NCBI GenBank assembly: GCA_905200265.1
Contig: CAJKJS010000051.1
Coordinates: 1 to 8,207 of the forward strand
Length of the DNA stretch: 8,207 bases
From: an uncultured Oscillospiraceae bacterium
GTDB lineage: Bacteria; Bacillota; Clostridia; Oscillospirales; Acutalibacteraceae
Direction of reading: 5' to 3'
In this document: piece by piece, positions 1 through 7,300 of the stretch
Position numbering within the stretch: position 1 is the stretch's first letter
Layout: every line of letters starts with the position of its first letter
Program-made: the position numbers and the translations under genes
The notes under the pieces: model-generated
What the model was told of the DNA's origin: nothing
The model's input: only the letters and a program-made list of their open reading frames with translations
Databases searched by the model: none

Positions 1-618
1 AATCACGGGAGAGTAAGTTACTGGTATTGCGGTATGATTCACGAACACTACAACAGCCAATATTGCAGTAAGAAGGCTGTTAAAAGTGAGCAGCTGGAAT
101 CAATGGTTCACACACTGATCCAAAATCAGATGGCTCTGTACTTAGATGCCAAAAGTATCATTGCGGAGCTCAACAAGAAAAATACCAGCCAAGTCCGCTA
201 TAAAGTGTACAAAGAACAGATTAACAACCTGCAGCGACAGATAGACCGCTATATGGAACTGAAAGCGGCTTTATACGAAGATTATGCGGAAGGCACGATT
301 ACCGCAGAAGACTATGTGGCTATGGGACAAGAATATGCACAAAAAGCTGATGAATTGCGGATCTTCCTTTCAGAAATAAAAAAGGAATCCCGCAAATATG
401 ATCCGGAATACTTGGGCGGTGAACATTGGGCAAAGCTTGTTGCCGACTTTAAGGATCAAAAAACTTTGGACAGAAAGATGGTCGAAGCATTTGTAAACAA
501 GCTGACGCTCTATAACGATGGCCGAGCAGAAATTGAATTCAATTTCCGCGATGAATTGGAAGAAGTTTTGCTTTGGGCAGCAATGCGAAAAAAGGAGGTG
601 AACAAATATGCCGGATAA
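1..618 (+). CDS. Large serine recombinase, C-terminal part (5'-truncated by window edge)
   Basis: The reading frame is open from the first base, so this is the last 205 residues of a longer protein; the in-frame ATG at 34 is internal. The visible part starts in a recombinase zinc-ribbon remnant (YWYCGM, then QYCSKK). A charged helical stretch follows (about residues 65 to 130 of the fragment) that looks like the coiled coil of large serine recombinases. It ends in the usual C-terminal segment (FVNKLTLYNDGRAEIEFNF), which has a counterpart in the next gene (LIDKVQVFEGGRIEIGL). The catalytic serine domain lies upstream of the window, so activity cannot be judged. Its stop overlaps the start of the next recombinase by 11 bases, which implies coupled translation. 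Tandem large serine recombinases are typical of the ends of clostridial integrative elements. Family assignment is confident; its partner role is inferred. Confidence 0.88.
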   Translation, partial: NHGRVSYWYCGMIHEHYNSQYCSKKAVKSEQLESMVHTLIQNQMALYLDAKSIIAELNKKNTSQVRYKVYKEQINNLQRQIDRYMELKAALYEDYAEGTITAEDYVAMGQEYAQKADELRIFLSEIKKESRKYDPEYLGGEHWAKLVADFKDQKTLDRKMVEAFVNKLTLYNDGRAEIEFNFRDELEEVLLWAAMRKKEVNKYAG

Positions 619-2215
619 GACGCTCGCATTCTATATCCGTCTGTCAATGGAAGACGGAGACCTAAAAGGCTCGGCGGATAAAAAGGAAAGTAATAGTATT
701 ACCAACCAAAGAAAATTGTTGATGAACTATTATGAGAGCCATCCGGATCTAAAGAAATACCAGATTATTGAGTTTTGTGATGATGGTTTCAGCGGCACAA
801 ACTTTGATCGCCCGCAATTCACGAGAATGATTGAAATGCTGCGTAACCGAGAAATTGATACGGTTATGGTAAAAGACCTTTCACGGTTCGGACGAGACCA
901 TTTAGAGGTCGGCGGGTACTTGGAATTATTGTTTCCCCTGTTCGGAACACGCTTTATTTCCGTCAATGATAATTTCGATACGAATGATTATGTCGGGACG
1001 ACCGGCGGTCTGGAACTGGCAATCCGCAACCTCGTCAATGGAATGTATAGTAAGGATCTTTCGCTGAAAATACGAAGTGCGAATCAGGCCCGGCGAAAGC
1101 AGGGATTTTACCATTCCTGCGGCCACGCCTTTTACGGATATCAACTTGACCCAATTGATAAGCGTAAGCTGATTGTGGATGAGAATGTCCGGCAAGTAGT
1201 TGTCAGAATATTTGATTTGTGTATCGCAGGGCAAAGTACCAAAAGCATAGCTCAGCACCTAAACGATCAAAAGATTCCATCGCCGCGACAGTACAAACTT
1301 CAAAATGGAATGTTCTATAACGGCAGAGTGGTGGATGGGGAGAGTATTTGGCTTGCTTCCACGATCCGTAAAATTCTCAGTGATGAAAGATATACGGGAA
1401 AGATGATTTCCAATACACGAGAGATGGTGGGAATACGAACCAATAAAAGCCGGGCCCTTCCTCGTGAGCAGTGGATTGTCGTGGAAAATACTCATGAGGC
1501 GATTATTTCAGAAGAAAAGTTTCAGGCAGCCGCTGTCTCGCTGTCTTCTCGAATCAAAACAGTTAATATGAATACTTCCGGTAACAGAGCCGGCAATTTA
1601 TTTGTTTGCGGTTATTGTGGAAGGAAGCTGCAGAAAGCACCTGCGATTGATACACACCTATTTTGTTTGAAGGCATCCAGTCAAAACAAAGCGGAATGTG
1701 CCGCTATCCACGAAAGTATGGAAGTACTCCAGGACAAGACGCTGAGTGTTGTGCAGGCAATCGCACGAATTCTGTTGGACAAGTCTAAGTTTGAGAAAAA
1801 ATATGATGTCACAGAACAAGCGCAGCTTGAAAGGCTGATCGCAGATATGGAACGCAGGCGCAGGCAAATTGCGAATGGAAAAAGCTCTCTATATGAGGAG
1901 TATAGGAATGGGCATATAAGCAGAGAACGCTTCGTCAAAATTCAGTCTGATAATAAAGCTGAAGACGAAAGGCTTCAACAGAAAATCGCAGAAAAGAATG
2001 TGGTATTAAATGAGTGTATTCAAAAACAAAAAGCACTTGCTCTTGCAGGGCAGGATGCGGAACAGATTCAGGCTTTGACCGAGTATCGCCCTGAGGTGAT
2101 AAGCCGACTGATAGATAAAGTACAAGTATTTGAAGGTGGGCGAATTGAGATTGGACTAAAAAGCAAGTATCTGACAGATATAATCGGAGAATGTATTCCG
2201 GGGCTTGCTTCGTAA
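608..2215 (+). CDS. Large serine recombinase (site-specific integrase/excisionase, TndX/TnpX-like)
   Basis: A 535-residue enzyme expected to integrate or excise the element through a 5'-phosphoserine DNA intermediate. The N-terminal resolvase domain (about 5 to 155) has the active-site motif YIRLS, with Arg11 and nucleophile Ser13. It also has the conserved DLSRFGRD block (Arg93, Arg96). The recombinase DNA-binding domain spans about 165 to 310. A zinc ribbon follows, with Cys334, Cys337, Cys353 and Cys364 as likely ligands, then a charged coiled coil at about 400 to 475. Length and order match the large serine recombinases of clostridial transposons such as Tn5397 (TndX) and Tn4451 (TnpX); that subgroup is an inference from memory. 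The start at 608 is supported by AGGAGGTG at 593 to 600, seven bases upstream and inside the preceding gene. No frameshift or lost catalytic residue is seen, so it looks active. It is the last gene before the junction with spoVAC. Confidence 0.93.
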   Translation: MPDKTLAFYIRLSMEDGDLKGSADKKESNSITNQRKLLMNYYESHPDLKKYQIIEFCDDGFSGTNFDRPQFTRMIEMLRNREIDTVMVKDLSRFGRDHLEVGGYLELLFPLFGTRFISVNDNFDTNDYVGTTGGLELAIRNLVNGMYSKDLSLKIRSANQARRKQGFYHSCGHAFYGYQLDPIDKRKLIVDENVRQVVVRIFDLCIAGQSTKSIAQHLNDQKIPSPRQYKLQNGMFYNGRVVDGESIWLASTIRKILSDERYTGKMISNTREMVGIRTNKSRALPREQWIVVENTHEAIISEEKFQAAAVSLSSRIKTVNMNTSGNRAGNLFVCGYCGRKLQKAPAIDTHLFCLKASSQNKAECAAIHESMEVLQDKTLSVVQAIARILLDKSKFEKKYDVTEQAQLERLIADMERRRRQIANGKSSLYEEYRNGHISRERFVKIQSDNKAEDERLQQKIAEKNVVLNECIQKQKALALAGQDAEQIQALTEYRPEVISRLIDKVQVFEGGRIEIGLKSKYLTDIIGECIPGLAS

Positions 2216-2222
2216 TATAGAA

Positions 2223-2268
2223 AAAAGAGTACCTGCCGGATTTCGACAGGAAAATAAAAAAATCTTTT
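2223..2268 (+). terminator. Possible hairpin/terminator after the recombinase operon
   Basis: CCTGCCG (2232-2238) can pair with CGACAGG (2244-2250) around a five-base loop, with one mismatch. An outer AAAAGA (2223-2228) can pair with TCTTTT (2263-2268) across an A-rich stretch. There is no proper U-tract directly after the inner stem on the plus strand, so termination would be weak. It may instead be part of the recombinase attachment region. If it does not terminate, recombinase transcripts could run on into spoVAD. Confidence 0.3.
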
Positions 2269-2276
2269 AGGGTTTA

Positions 2277-2287
2277 CTTGACACAAG
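2277..2287. other. Candidate attachment-site core at element/spoVAC junction
   Basis: CTTG-ACA-CAAG is a perfect small palindrome lying where SpoVAC similarity begins (the codon GCA at 2287 starts the recognisable AEGF segment). Enzymes of the TndX/TnpX group are known to cross over at a GA dinucleotide, and GA is present at 2280-2281. Wider weak symmetry is also present: AAATCTTTT at 2260-2268 against GAAGGATTT at 2290-2298, 7 of 9 positions complementary. The exact crossover cannot be fixed without the other end of the element or an uninterrupted relative. Confidence 0.35.
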
Positions 2288-2412
2288 CAGAAGGATTTAT
2301 TGCTGGGGCCGGAGCCAAAATGTTCTCCATTGCCGGACCTGTACTGGTGTACGGTATTTCTGCCAGTGTGCTGTATGGGCTGGTGCTGTGGAGCATTTCC
2401 TATTTGATGTAA
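2287..2412 (+). pseudogene. spoVAC: spoVAC, 3' fragment (stage V sporulation protein AC) cut by element insertion
   Basis: The frame reads 41 codons from AEGF to SYLM and then TAA. It contains the SpoVAC C-terminal signature GAKMFSIAGPVLVYGISAS followed by a hydrophobic end, i.e. the last membrane segment. SpoVAC is a forespore inner-membrane protein with mechanosensitive-channel behaviour, involved in dipicolinic acid movement. Roughly the first two thirds, including the earlier membrane segments, is missing here because the mobile element precedes it. The fragment has no start codon with a ribosome binding site. Upstream of it the same frame stays open only back to 2221, across element sequence. 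The identity is reinforced by spoVAD starting 19 bases after the stop, the standard spoVA order. Whether the 5' part sits intact at the far end of the element cannot be seen. Confidence 0.87.
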
Positions 2413-2431
2413 AGGGGAAAGGAGCCATTTT

Positions 2432-3460
2432 ATGATTCGACGTATGGGTCACACGTTACAGTTATCGTCCCCAGCCAATATACTCAGCTATGCGGCGGTA
2501 GGTGGAAAGAAGGAAGCCGAAGGTCCTTTGGGTCCTTACTTTGATGCTGTTTTCGACGACACCACTTTGGGAGCTCCCAGCTTCGAAAAGGCTGAAAGCG
2601 CTCTACAAAGCCAGGCTCTTCGTTTTGCTCTGCAAAAAGCAAATGTACGACCAGAGGCCTTACAAATGGTCCTGGCGGGCGATCTACTCAACCAGTGCAT
2701 ATCATCCACCTTTGCCATGCGAGACTTGGGACTGCCGTTTCTGGGGCTTTACGGGGCCTGTTCCACCATGGCGCTGTCTTTGGGGCTTGCCTGTGTACTG
2801 ACCGCCTGTGGAGCCGCTACGCCGGTGGCAGCGATTACGTCGTCCCACTTTGCCAGTGCCGAACGGCAATTCCGCCTGCCCCTGGAATACGGCGGGCAGC
2901 GTCCGCCTACGGCTCAGTGGACTGCCACGGCCGCCGGATGTGTCATCGTTACCACTGAGCCAAAAGCCCTGCAAATCCCCCACGTCTGCTTTGGCTCCAT
3001 CGTAGACCTGGGGGTGCATGATGCCGCTAATATGGGGGCCGCCATGGCGCCTGCTGCCGCTCAGACATTGTCGCAATACCTGCGGGATACTCACACCTTA
3101 CCTGGGGATTACGACGGTATTTTCACGGGAGATTTGGGGGCTGTAGGGTCCGATTTATTCATGCAGCTCATGTATCGGGAAGGATTTCCCATGCCGGCTA
3201 ACCATCACGATTGTGGACTTTTGTTATTTGACCGGGATAAGCAGGATGTGCACGCTGGGGGCTCCGGATGCGGTTGTTCCGCCGGTGTGCTATGCAGTAC
3301 TATTTTACCCGCCATGCGGCAGGGGTCCCTCAAGAACATCTTGTTTTTGGCCACGGGGGCTTTGATGTCTCCCACATCCAGTCAACAAGGGGAAAGCATC
3401 CCCGGTATTGCCCATTTGGTGCATATCATACGCACGGCTCCTGACCCTACGGATTCCTAA
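2432..3460 (+). CDS. spoVAD: Stage V sporulation protein AD (dipicolinic acid-binding, thiolase-like fold)
   Basis: A 342-residue soluble protein with the thiolase-like SpoVAD fold throughout. Recognisable blocks are KKEAEGPLGPYFD (about 26-38), LAGDLLNQ (81-88), LYGACST with Cys110 at the position of the thiolase nucleophile, SSHFASAERQFR (137-148), EYGGQRP (152-158), DLGVHDAANMGAAMAPAA (192-209), TGDLGAVGS (232-240), HDCGL (259-263), GGSGCGCSA (276-284) and ATGALMSPT (307-315). SpoVAD binds dipicolinic acid at the outer face of the forespore inner membrane and works with SpoVAC in its uptake and release. No truncation is seen and the length is normal. GGAG at 2421-2424 sits seven bases before the ATG. 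It would normally be co-transcribed with spoVAC from a forespore (sigma-G) promoter upstream. The inserted element separates it from that, and no sigma-G promoter is evident in the 200 bases before it. No spoVAE follows. Confidence 0.95.
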   Translation: MIRRMGHTLQLSSPANILSYAAVGGKKEAEGPLGPYFDAVFDDTTLGAPSFEKAESALQSQALRFALQKANVRPEALQMVLAGDLLNQCISSTFAMRDLGLPFLGLYGACSTMALSLGLACVLTACGAATPVAAITSSHFASAERQFRLPLEYGGQRPPTAQWTATAAGCVIVTTEPKALQIPHVCFGSIVDLGVHDAANMGAAMAPAAAQTLSQYLRDTHTLPGDYDGIFTGDLGAVGSDLFMQLMYREGFPMPANHHDCGLLLFDRDKQDVHAGGSGCGCSAGVLCSTILPAMRQGSLKNILFLATGALMSPTSSQQGESIPGIAHLVHIIRTAPDPTDS

Positions 3461-3501
3461 AAAAGAAAGGCATGCCCAAATCGAGCATGCCTTTCTTTTT
3501 T
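3459..3501. terminator. Bidirectional rho-independent terminator between spoVAD and the SGNH hydrolase gene
   Basis: AAAAGAAAGGCATGC (3461-3475) and GCATGCCTTTCTTTT (3485-3499) are perfect complements around a nine-base loop, and the stem extends to 17 bp with 3459-3460 and 3500-3501. The A-rich and T-rich flanks give a U-tract in either direction, so it can end both convergent transcripts. Its outer bases overlap the stop codons of both genes. Confidence 0.93.
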
Positions 3502-4201
3502 AAACAATCGACTTTATGCGGTTTACCGCTTCATGTACAGCCTCACGTACCCACCGGGCTTCCTCTTCCGGGAAGGTGCATGCTACTTTGCTCGGATCGA
3601 TCAGTTCTTTTTCGCTCCCTTGCCGGTAGTCAATCCCCTCGGCCGGTAAAGACAGACAGCTCTGCCCCAAAATGGTTTCATAATGGGTACAGGCCACCAG
3701 GTAGTCGCCCAACGGAGAAGCATGTTCGCCATCGGTATAAAACAGCTCGCAATCGGGATGCGTCTTTCGCATACTCTCCCACACCATACCAATAGGCGAA
3801 ACCAGCACGTTCTTTTCCTTGCCCAAACGCAAAAAGGCGTCGGTCATGGCCGCCTGGTGTTCCGGGGCCCGCTTTTCAGCCCAGGTCATGGCAAGCACCG
3901 GCCTGGCGCCCCCAGCCCGGCACAAAGGCAATAGTTGGTCGAGTGCCTCTTTCGTCGCCCCGTACCCAGGAAACGGATGGGCGCCCTGCTGAATGACACA
4001 GTCATCATAGTGGCCATACAGCAAATTGTAGCGCACTTCGTAGTACTGCTCCATATGCCACCCCAGCGTCATCCCGGGATGGGTGAGCATAACAGCATCC
4101 ACATTGACACCGGCCCCCTTTTCGCACAGGCGGGCAAAAACCTCAGGCATATCATTAAAATAGCTGTGACTGTTACCAATAAACAGAACCTTTCGATTCA
4201 T
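3500..4201 (-). CDS. SGNH/GDSL-type hydrolase, cytoplasmic, substrate unknown
   Basis: A 233-residue protein with an N-terminal SGNH block I, VLFIGNSHSYFNDMP, giving Ser11 as the likely nucleophile. Block V is DGEHAS, with Asp157 and His160 as the other catalytic residues. A block II-like glycine lies in THPGMTLGWH (Gly43 or Gly47). The usual block III Gly-x-Asn-Asp is replaced by VIQQGAHPF at about 69-77, as in DUF4886-like members of this superfamily. No signal peptide or membrane segment is present, so it acts in the cytoplasm, perhaps as an esterase or deacetylase; the substrate cannot be inferred. An ATG 18 bases upstream (4219) is in frame, but the start at 4201 has AAAGGAG eight bases before it and is preferred. 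The gene follows the oxidoreductase in the same direction but beyond that gene's terminator. No clear promoter of its own is seen in the short gap, so it may rely on readthrough. Confidence 0.82.
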   Translation of the reverse strand: MNRKVLFIGNSHSYFNDMPEVFARLCEKGAGVNVDAVMLTHPGMTLGWHMEQYYEVRYNLLYGHYDDCVIQQGAHPFPGYGATKEALDQLLPLCRAGGARPVLAMTWAEKRAPEHQAAMTDAFLRLGKEKNVLVSPIGMVWESMRKTHPDCELFYTDGEHASPLGDYLVACTHYETILGQSCLSLPAEGIDYRQGSEKELIDPSKVACTFPEEEARWVREAVHEAVNRIKSIV

Positions 4202-4209
4202 CCTTCTTT

Positions 4210-4216
4210 CTCCTTT
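4210..4216 (-). promoter_or_regulatory. Ribosome binding site fixing the hydrolase start at 4201
   Basis: Read on the minus strand this is AAAGGAG, eight bases before the ATG at 4201. It lies inside the 18-base in-frame extension that begins at the alternative ATG 4219. That upstream ATG has no comparable purine-rich site before it, so the shorter 233-residue protein is favoured. Confidence 0.7.
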
Positions 4217-4255
4217 CATGTTTCATCTGGGCTTTTCCCATAGAAATTTCCCCCG

Positions 4256-4290
4256 TAAAAAAGGCGCCCACCCTCGGGGGGCAGGCGCCA
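4256..4290 (-). terminator. Rho-independent terminator of the pyruvate:ferredoxin oxidoreductase gene
   Basis: On the minus strand GGCGCCTGCCC pairs with GGGTGGGCGCC (11 bp including two G-U pairs) around a five-base loop, followed directly by six T residues. It starts 22 bases after the oxidoreductase stop and lies before the hydrolase start. Expression of the hydrolase from the same message would therefore need incomplete termination. Confidence 0.88.
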
Positions 4291-4311
4291 ATTTTATGCG
4301 GGGATTCTAAC

Positions 4312-7300
4312 TTATTCACCCTTGGCACGTTCAACCAGCTGTTCATACCGTTCGGCTGCGCGCTTTTCTGCTTTATCAAACAGATCAGCCGCACGATCCG
4401 GGAAGGAACGAGCCAGACGGCTGTAACGGGTTTCGCCGGAGATGAAGTCCTTGTAGCTCGCGGTAGCGGGCTTGCTGTCCAGAATGAAGGGATTCTTGCC
4501 TTCAGCCTTCAGAGCGGGGTTGTAACGGAACATATTCCAGTAACCCGCATCCACAGCCTTCTTCATTTCGTTCTGGCAGTTGGTCATGCCGCCCTTAATG
4601 CCGTGCATTTCGCAGGGAGCATAGCCGATGATCAGCGACGGGCCATGATAGGCTTCGGCTTCAGCCAGCGCTTTCAGCGTCTGGTTGCGGTCGGCACCCA
4701 TAGCCACCTGAGCCACATAGATGTAGCCGTAGCTGATCGCGATATCCGCCAGGCTCTTCTTGCCAATCGCCTTACCGGCGGCAGCAAACTGTGCTACCTG
4801 ACCGATCTGGCTGGCCTTAGAAGCCTGTCCACCGGTGTTGGAGTACACTTCGGTGTCGAATACGAACACATTCACGTCTTCGCCGGAAGCCAGTACATGG
4901 TCCAGACCGCCGAAGCCGATATCGTAAGCCCAACCGTCGCCGCCGAAGATCCAGATGGACTTCTTAGCCAGGTAAGCTTTCTTGGGCAGGATAGCCTTGC
5001 TGTAGGAGCAATCGGGATCTTTTTCCAGTTCTTTCACCAGAGCTTCCGCAGCGGGGCCGTTCTTCTTGCCGTCTTCCAGAGTATCCAGGTAAGCCTGGCA
5101 GGCTGCCTTCTTCTCTGCATTTTCGGTCTTTTCAGCCAGTTCTTTCACCTGAGCGACCAGTGCGTCACGCACAGCCTTCTGGCCCAGGTACATACCAAAG
5201 CCGTGTTCGGCGTTGTCTTCGAACAGGGAGTTCGCCCAAGCCGGGCCGTGACCGCTCAGCTTATTGCGGGTGTACGGAGACGTAGCAGCCGGGCCGCCCC
5301 AAATGGAGGAACAACCGGTGGCGTTGGAAATGTACATTCTTTCGCCGAACAGCTGGGTCACCAGACGAGCATAAGACGTTTCAGCACAGCCTGCGCAGCT
5401 GCCGGAGAATTCAAGCAGCGGCTGGTTGAACTGCGAACCCTTCACGGTGGTTTCGGCCATCATGCCGGGCTTCTTGTCGATGTTTTCGACGCAGTAGTCG
5501 AATACGGGCTGCTGATCTTCCTGAGAAGCCAGCGGCACCATTTCCAGAGCGTTGACCGGGCACACGCCTACGCACACGCCGCAGCCCATGCAGTCCAGAG
5601 GCGAAACAGCCATGGTGAACTGATAGTCTTCGCAGCCCTTGCCAACCATCTTCTTGCCCTTGATCTGAGCGGGTGCCGCTTCTACTTCCGCCGCCGTCAG
5701 AGCAAACGGACGCAGGCAGGCATGCGGACACACGAAGGCGCACTGGTTGCACTGAATGCACTTCTGCGCATCCCAGGTGGGAACCGTTACAGCAACGCCG
5801 CGCTTTTCGTAAGCGGAAGCACCCAGTTCGAACTGGCCGTCCACATGATCCACGAAAGCGGATACCGGCAGGCTGTCGCCGTTCATGGCGCCTACGGGTT
5901 CCATGATTTCTTTTACCATCTTCACGGTAGCGGCATTGCCCTTCAGGCAACGATCGTCAGCCGCGTCAACAGCGTTGGCCCAATCAGCAGGCACGTCCAC
6001 CTTATGCAGAGCGTCGGCACCAGCATCGATAGCCTTATAGTTCATTTCAACAACGGCGTCGCCCTTCTTGGAGTAGGACTTCTTAGCTGCTTCCTTCATG
6101 TAACGAATCGCGTCGTCCTTCGGCATAATGTTAGCCAGCGCGAAGAAAGCAGACTGCAGGATCGTGTTGGTGCGTTTGCCCATGCCGATCTCGATAGCCT
6201 TGTCGATAGCGTTGATGGTGTAGAGCTGAATGTTGTTGTTCGCGATATAGCGCTTGGCTTCCGCGGGCATATGCTGATTCAGTTCTTCGTCGCTCCACTG
6301 GCAGTTGATCATGAAGATACCGCCGGGTTTCACGTCGTTGACCATCTTATAGCCCTTGATAACATAGGACGGATTGTGGCAGGCCACAAAGTCCGCTTTG
6401 TTGATGTAGTAGGGGCTCTTGATGGGCTTGTCGCCGAAACGCAGGTGGCTAATCGTCACACCGCCGGTCTTCTTGGAGTCATACTGGAAGTAAGCCTGAA
6501 TGTACTTGTCGGTATGGTCGCCGATGATCTTCGTGGAGTTCTTGTTCGCACCCACGGTACCGTCGCCGCCCAGGCCCCAGAATTTGCATTCCGTGGTGCC
6601 AGGAGCCGCCGTGTTGGGAGCGGGTTTTTCTTCCAGGGACAGGTACGTCACATCGTCGTCAATGCCGATGGTGAAGCGGGTCTTGGGAGCGTCTTTTGCC
6701 AGTTCTTCGTATACGGCGAAGATGCTCGCAGGAGGCGTGTCCTTGGAACCCAGGCCATAACGGCCGCCGATAACTTTAGCATCGTTGCCGCCTTCGCTCA
6801 GAGCAGCCACAACATCCAGGAACAGCGGTTCACCCAGGGAGCCGGGTTCCTTCGTGCGGTCCAGAACAGCGATCTTCTTAGCCGTAGCCGGGATCGCTTC
6901 CAGCAGCTTGGAAGCCACGAACGGACGGTACAGGCGAACTTTCACCAGGCCGACTTTTTCGCCCTTAGCGGTGAGGTAGTCGATGACTTCTTCTGCTACG
7001 TCGCAGATAGAGCCCATAGCTACGATTACGCGTTCGGCATCCGGTGCACCATAGTAGTTGAACAGTTTGTAATCCGTGCCCAGCTTTTCGTTAACCTTGT
7101 CCATGTATTTTTCAACCACAGCCGGCAGGGCGGTGTAATACTTGTTGCAAGCTTCACGATGCTGGAAGAAGATATCGCCGTTTTCGTGAGAACCACGCAT
7201 AGCGGGATGTTCGGGGTTCAGCGCATGGTCGCGGAACGCCTGAATGGCATCCCAATCCACCATTTCAGCCAGATCCTTGTAATCCCACACGTCGATCTTC

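Larger units (their letters stand above)
1..2285. mobile_element. Right end of an integrated element carrying tandem serine recombinases
   Basis: Two large serine recombinase genes run to within about 70 bases of a point where a conserved host gene (spoVAC) begins abruptly in mid-sequence. That is the expected layout for the recombinase end of an integrative conjugative or mobilizable element, or of a prophage. The recombinase region is clearly more A/T-rich than the host genes to its right. The other end, any transfer or cargo genes and the matching att site lie outside the window, so the class and size of the element are unknown. The boundary is placed by where SpoVAC similarity starts and is uncertain by about 15 bases. 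Confidence 0.82.

Noticed and set aside
2221..2412. Continuous open frame joining the element tail to the spoVAC fragment as a new small gene
   Set aside because: No suitable start codon with a ribosome binding site is present, and the upstream part encodes no sensible protein; the openness is short enough to be chance.
2502..3094. Alternative frames of 65 to 130 codons on both strands overlapping spoVAD
   Set aside because: All lie inside a conserved spoVAD and show no family features of their own.
3472..4243. Plus-strand frames opposite the SGNH hydrolase
   Set aside because: They overlap the hydrolase, whose catalytic motifs are clear; the translations look like antisense shadows and start without ribosome binding sites.
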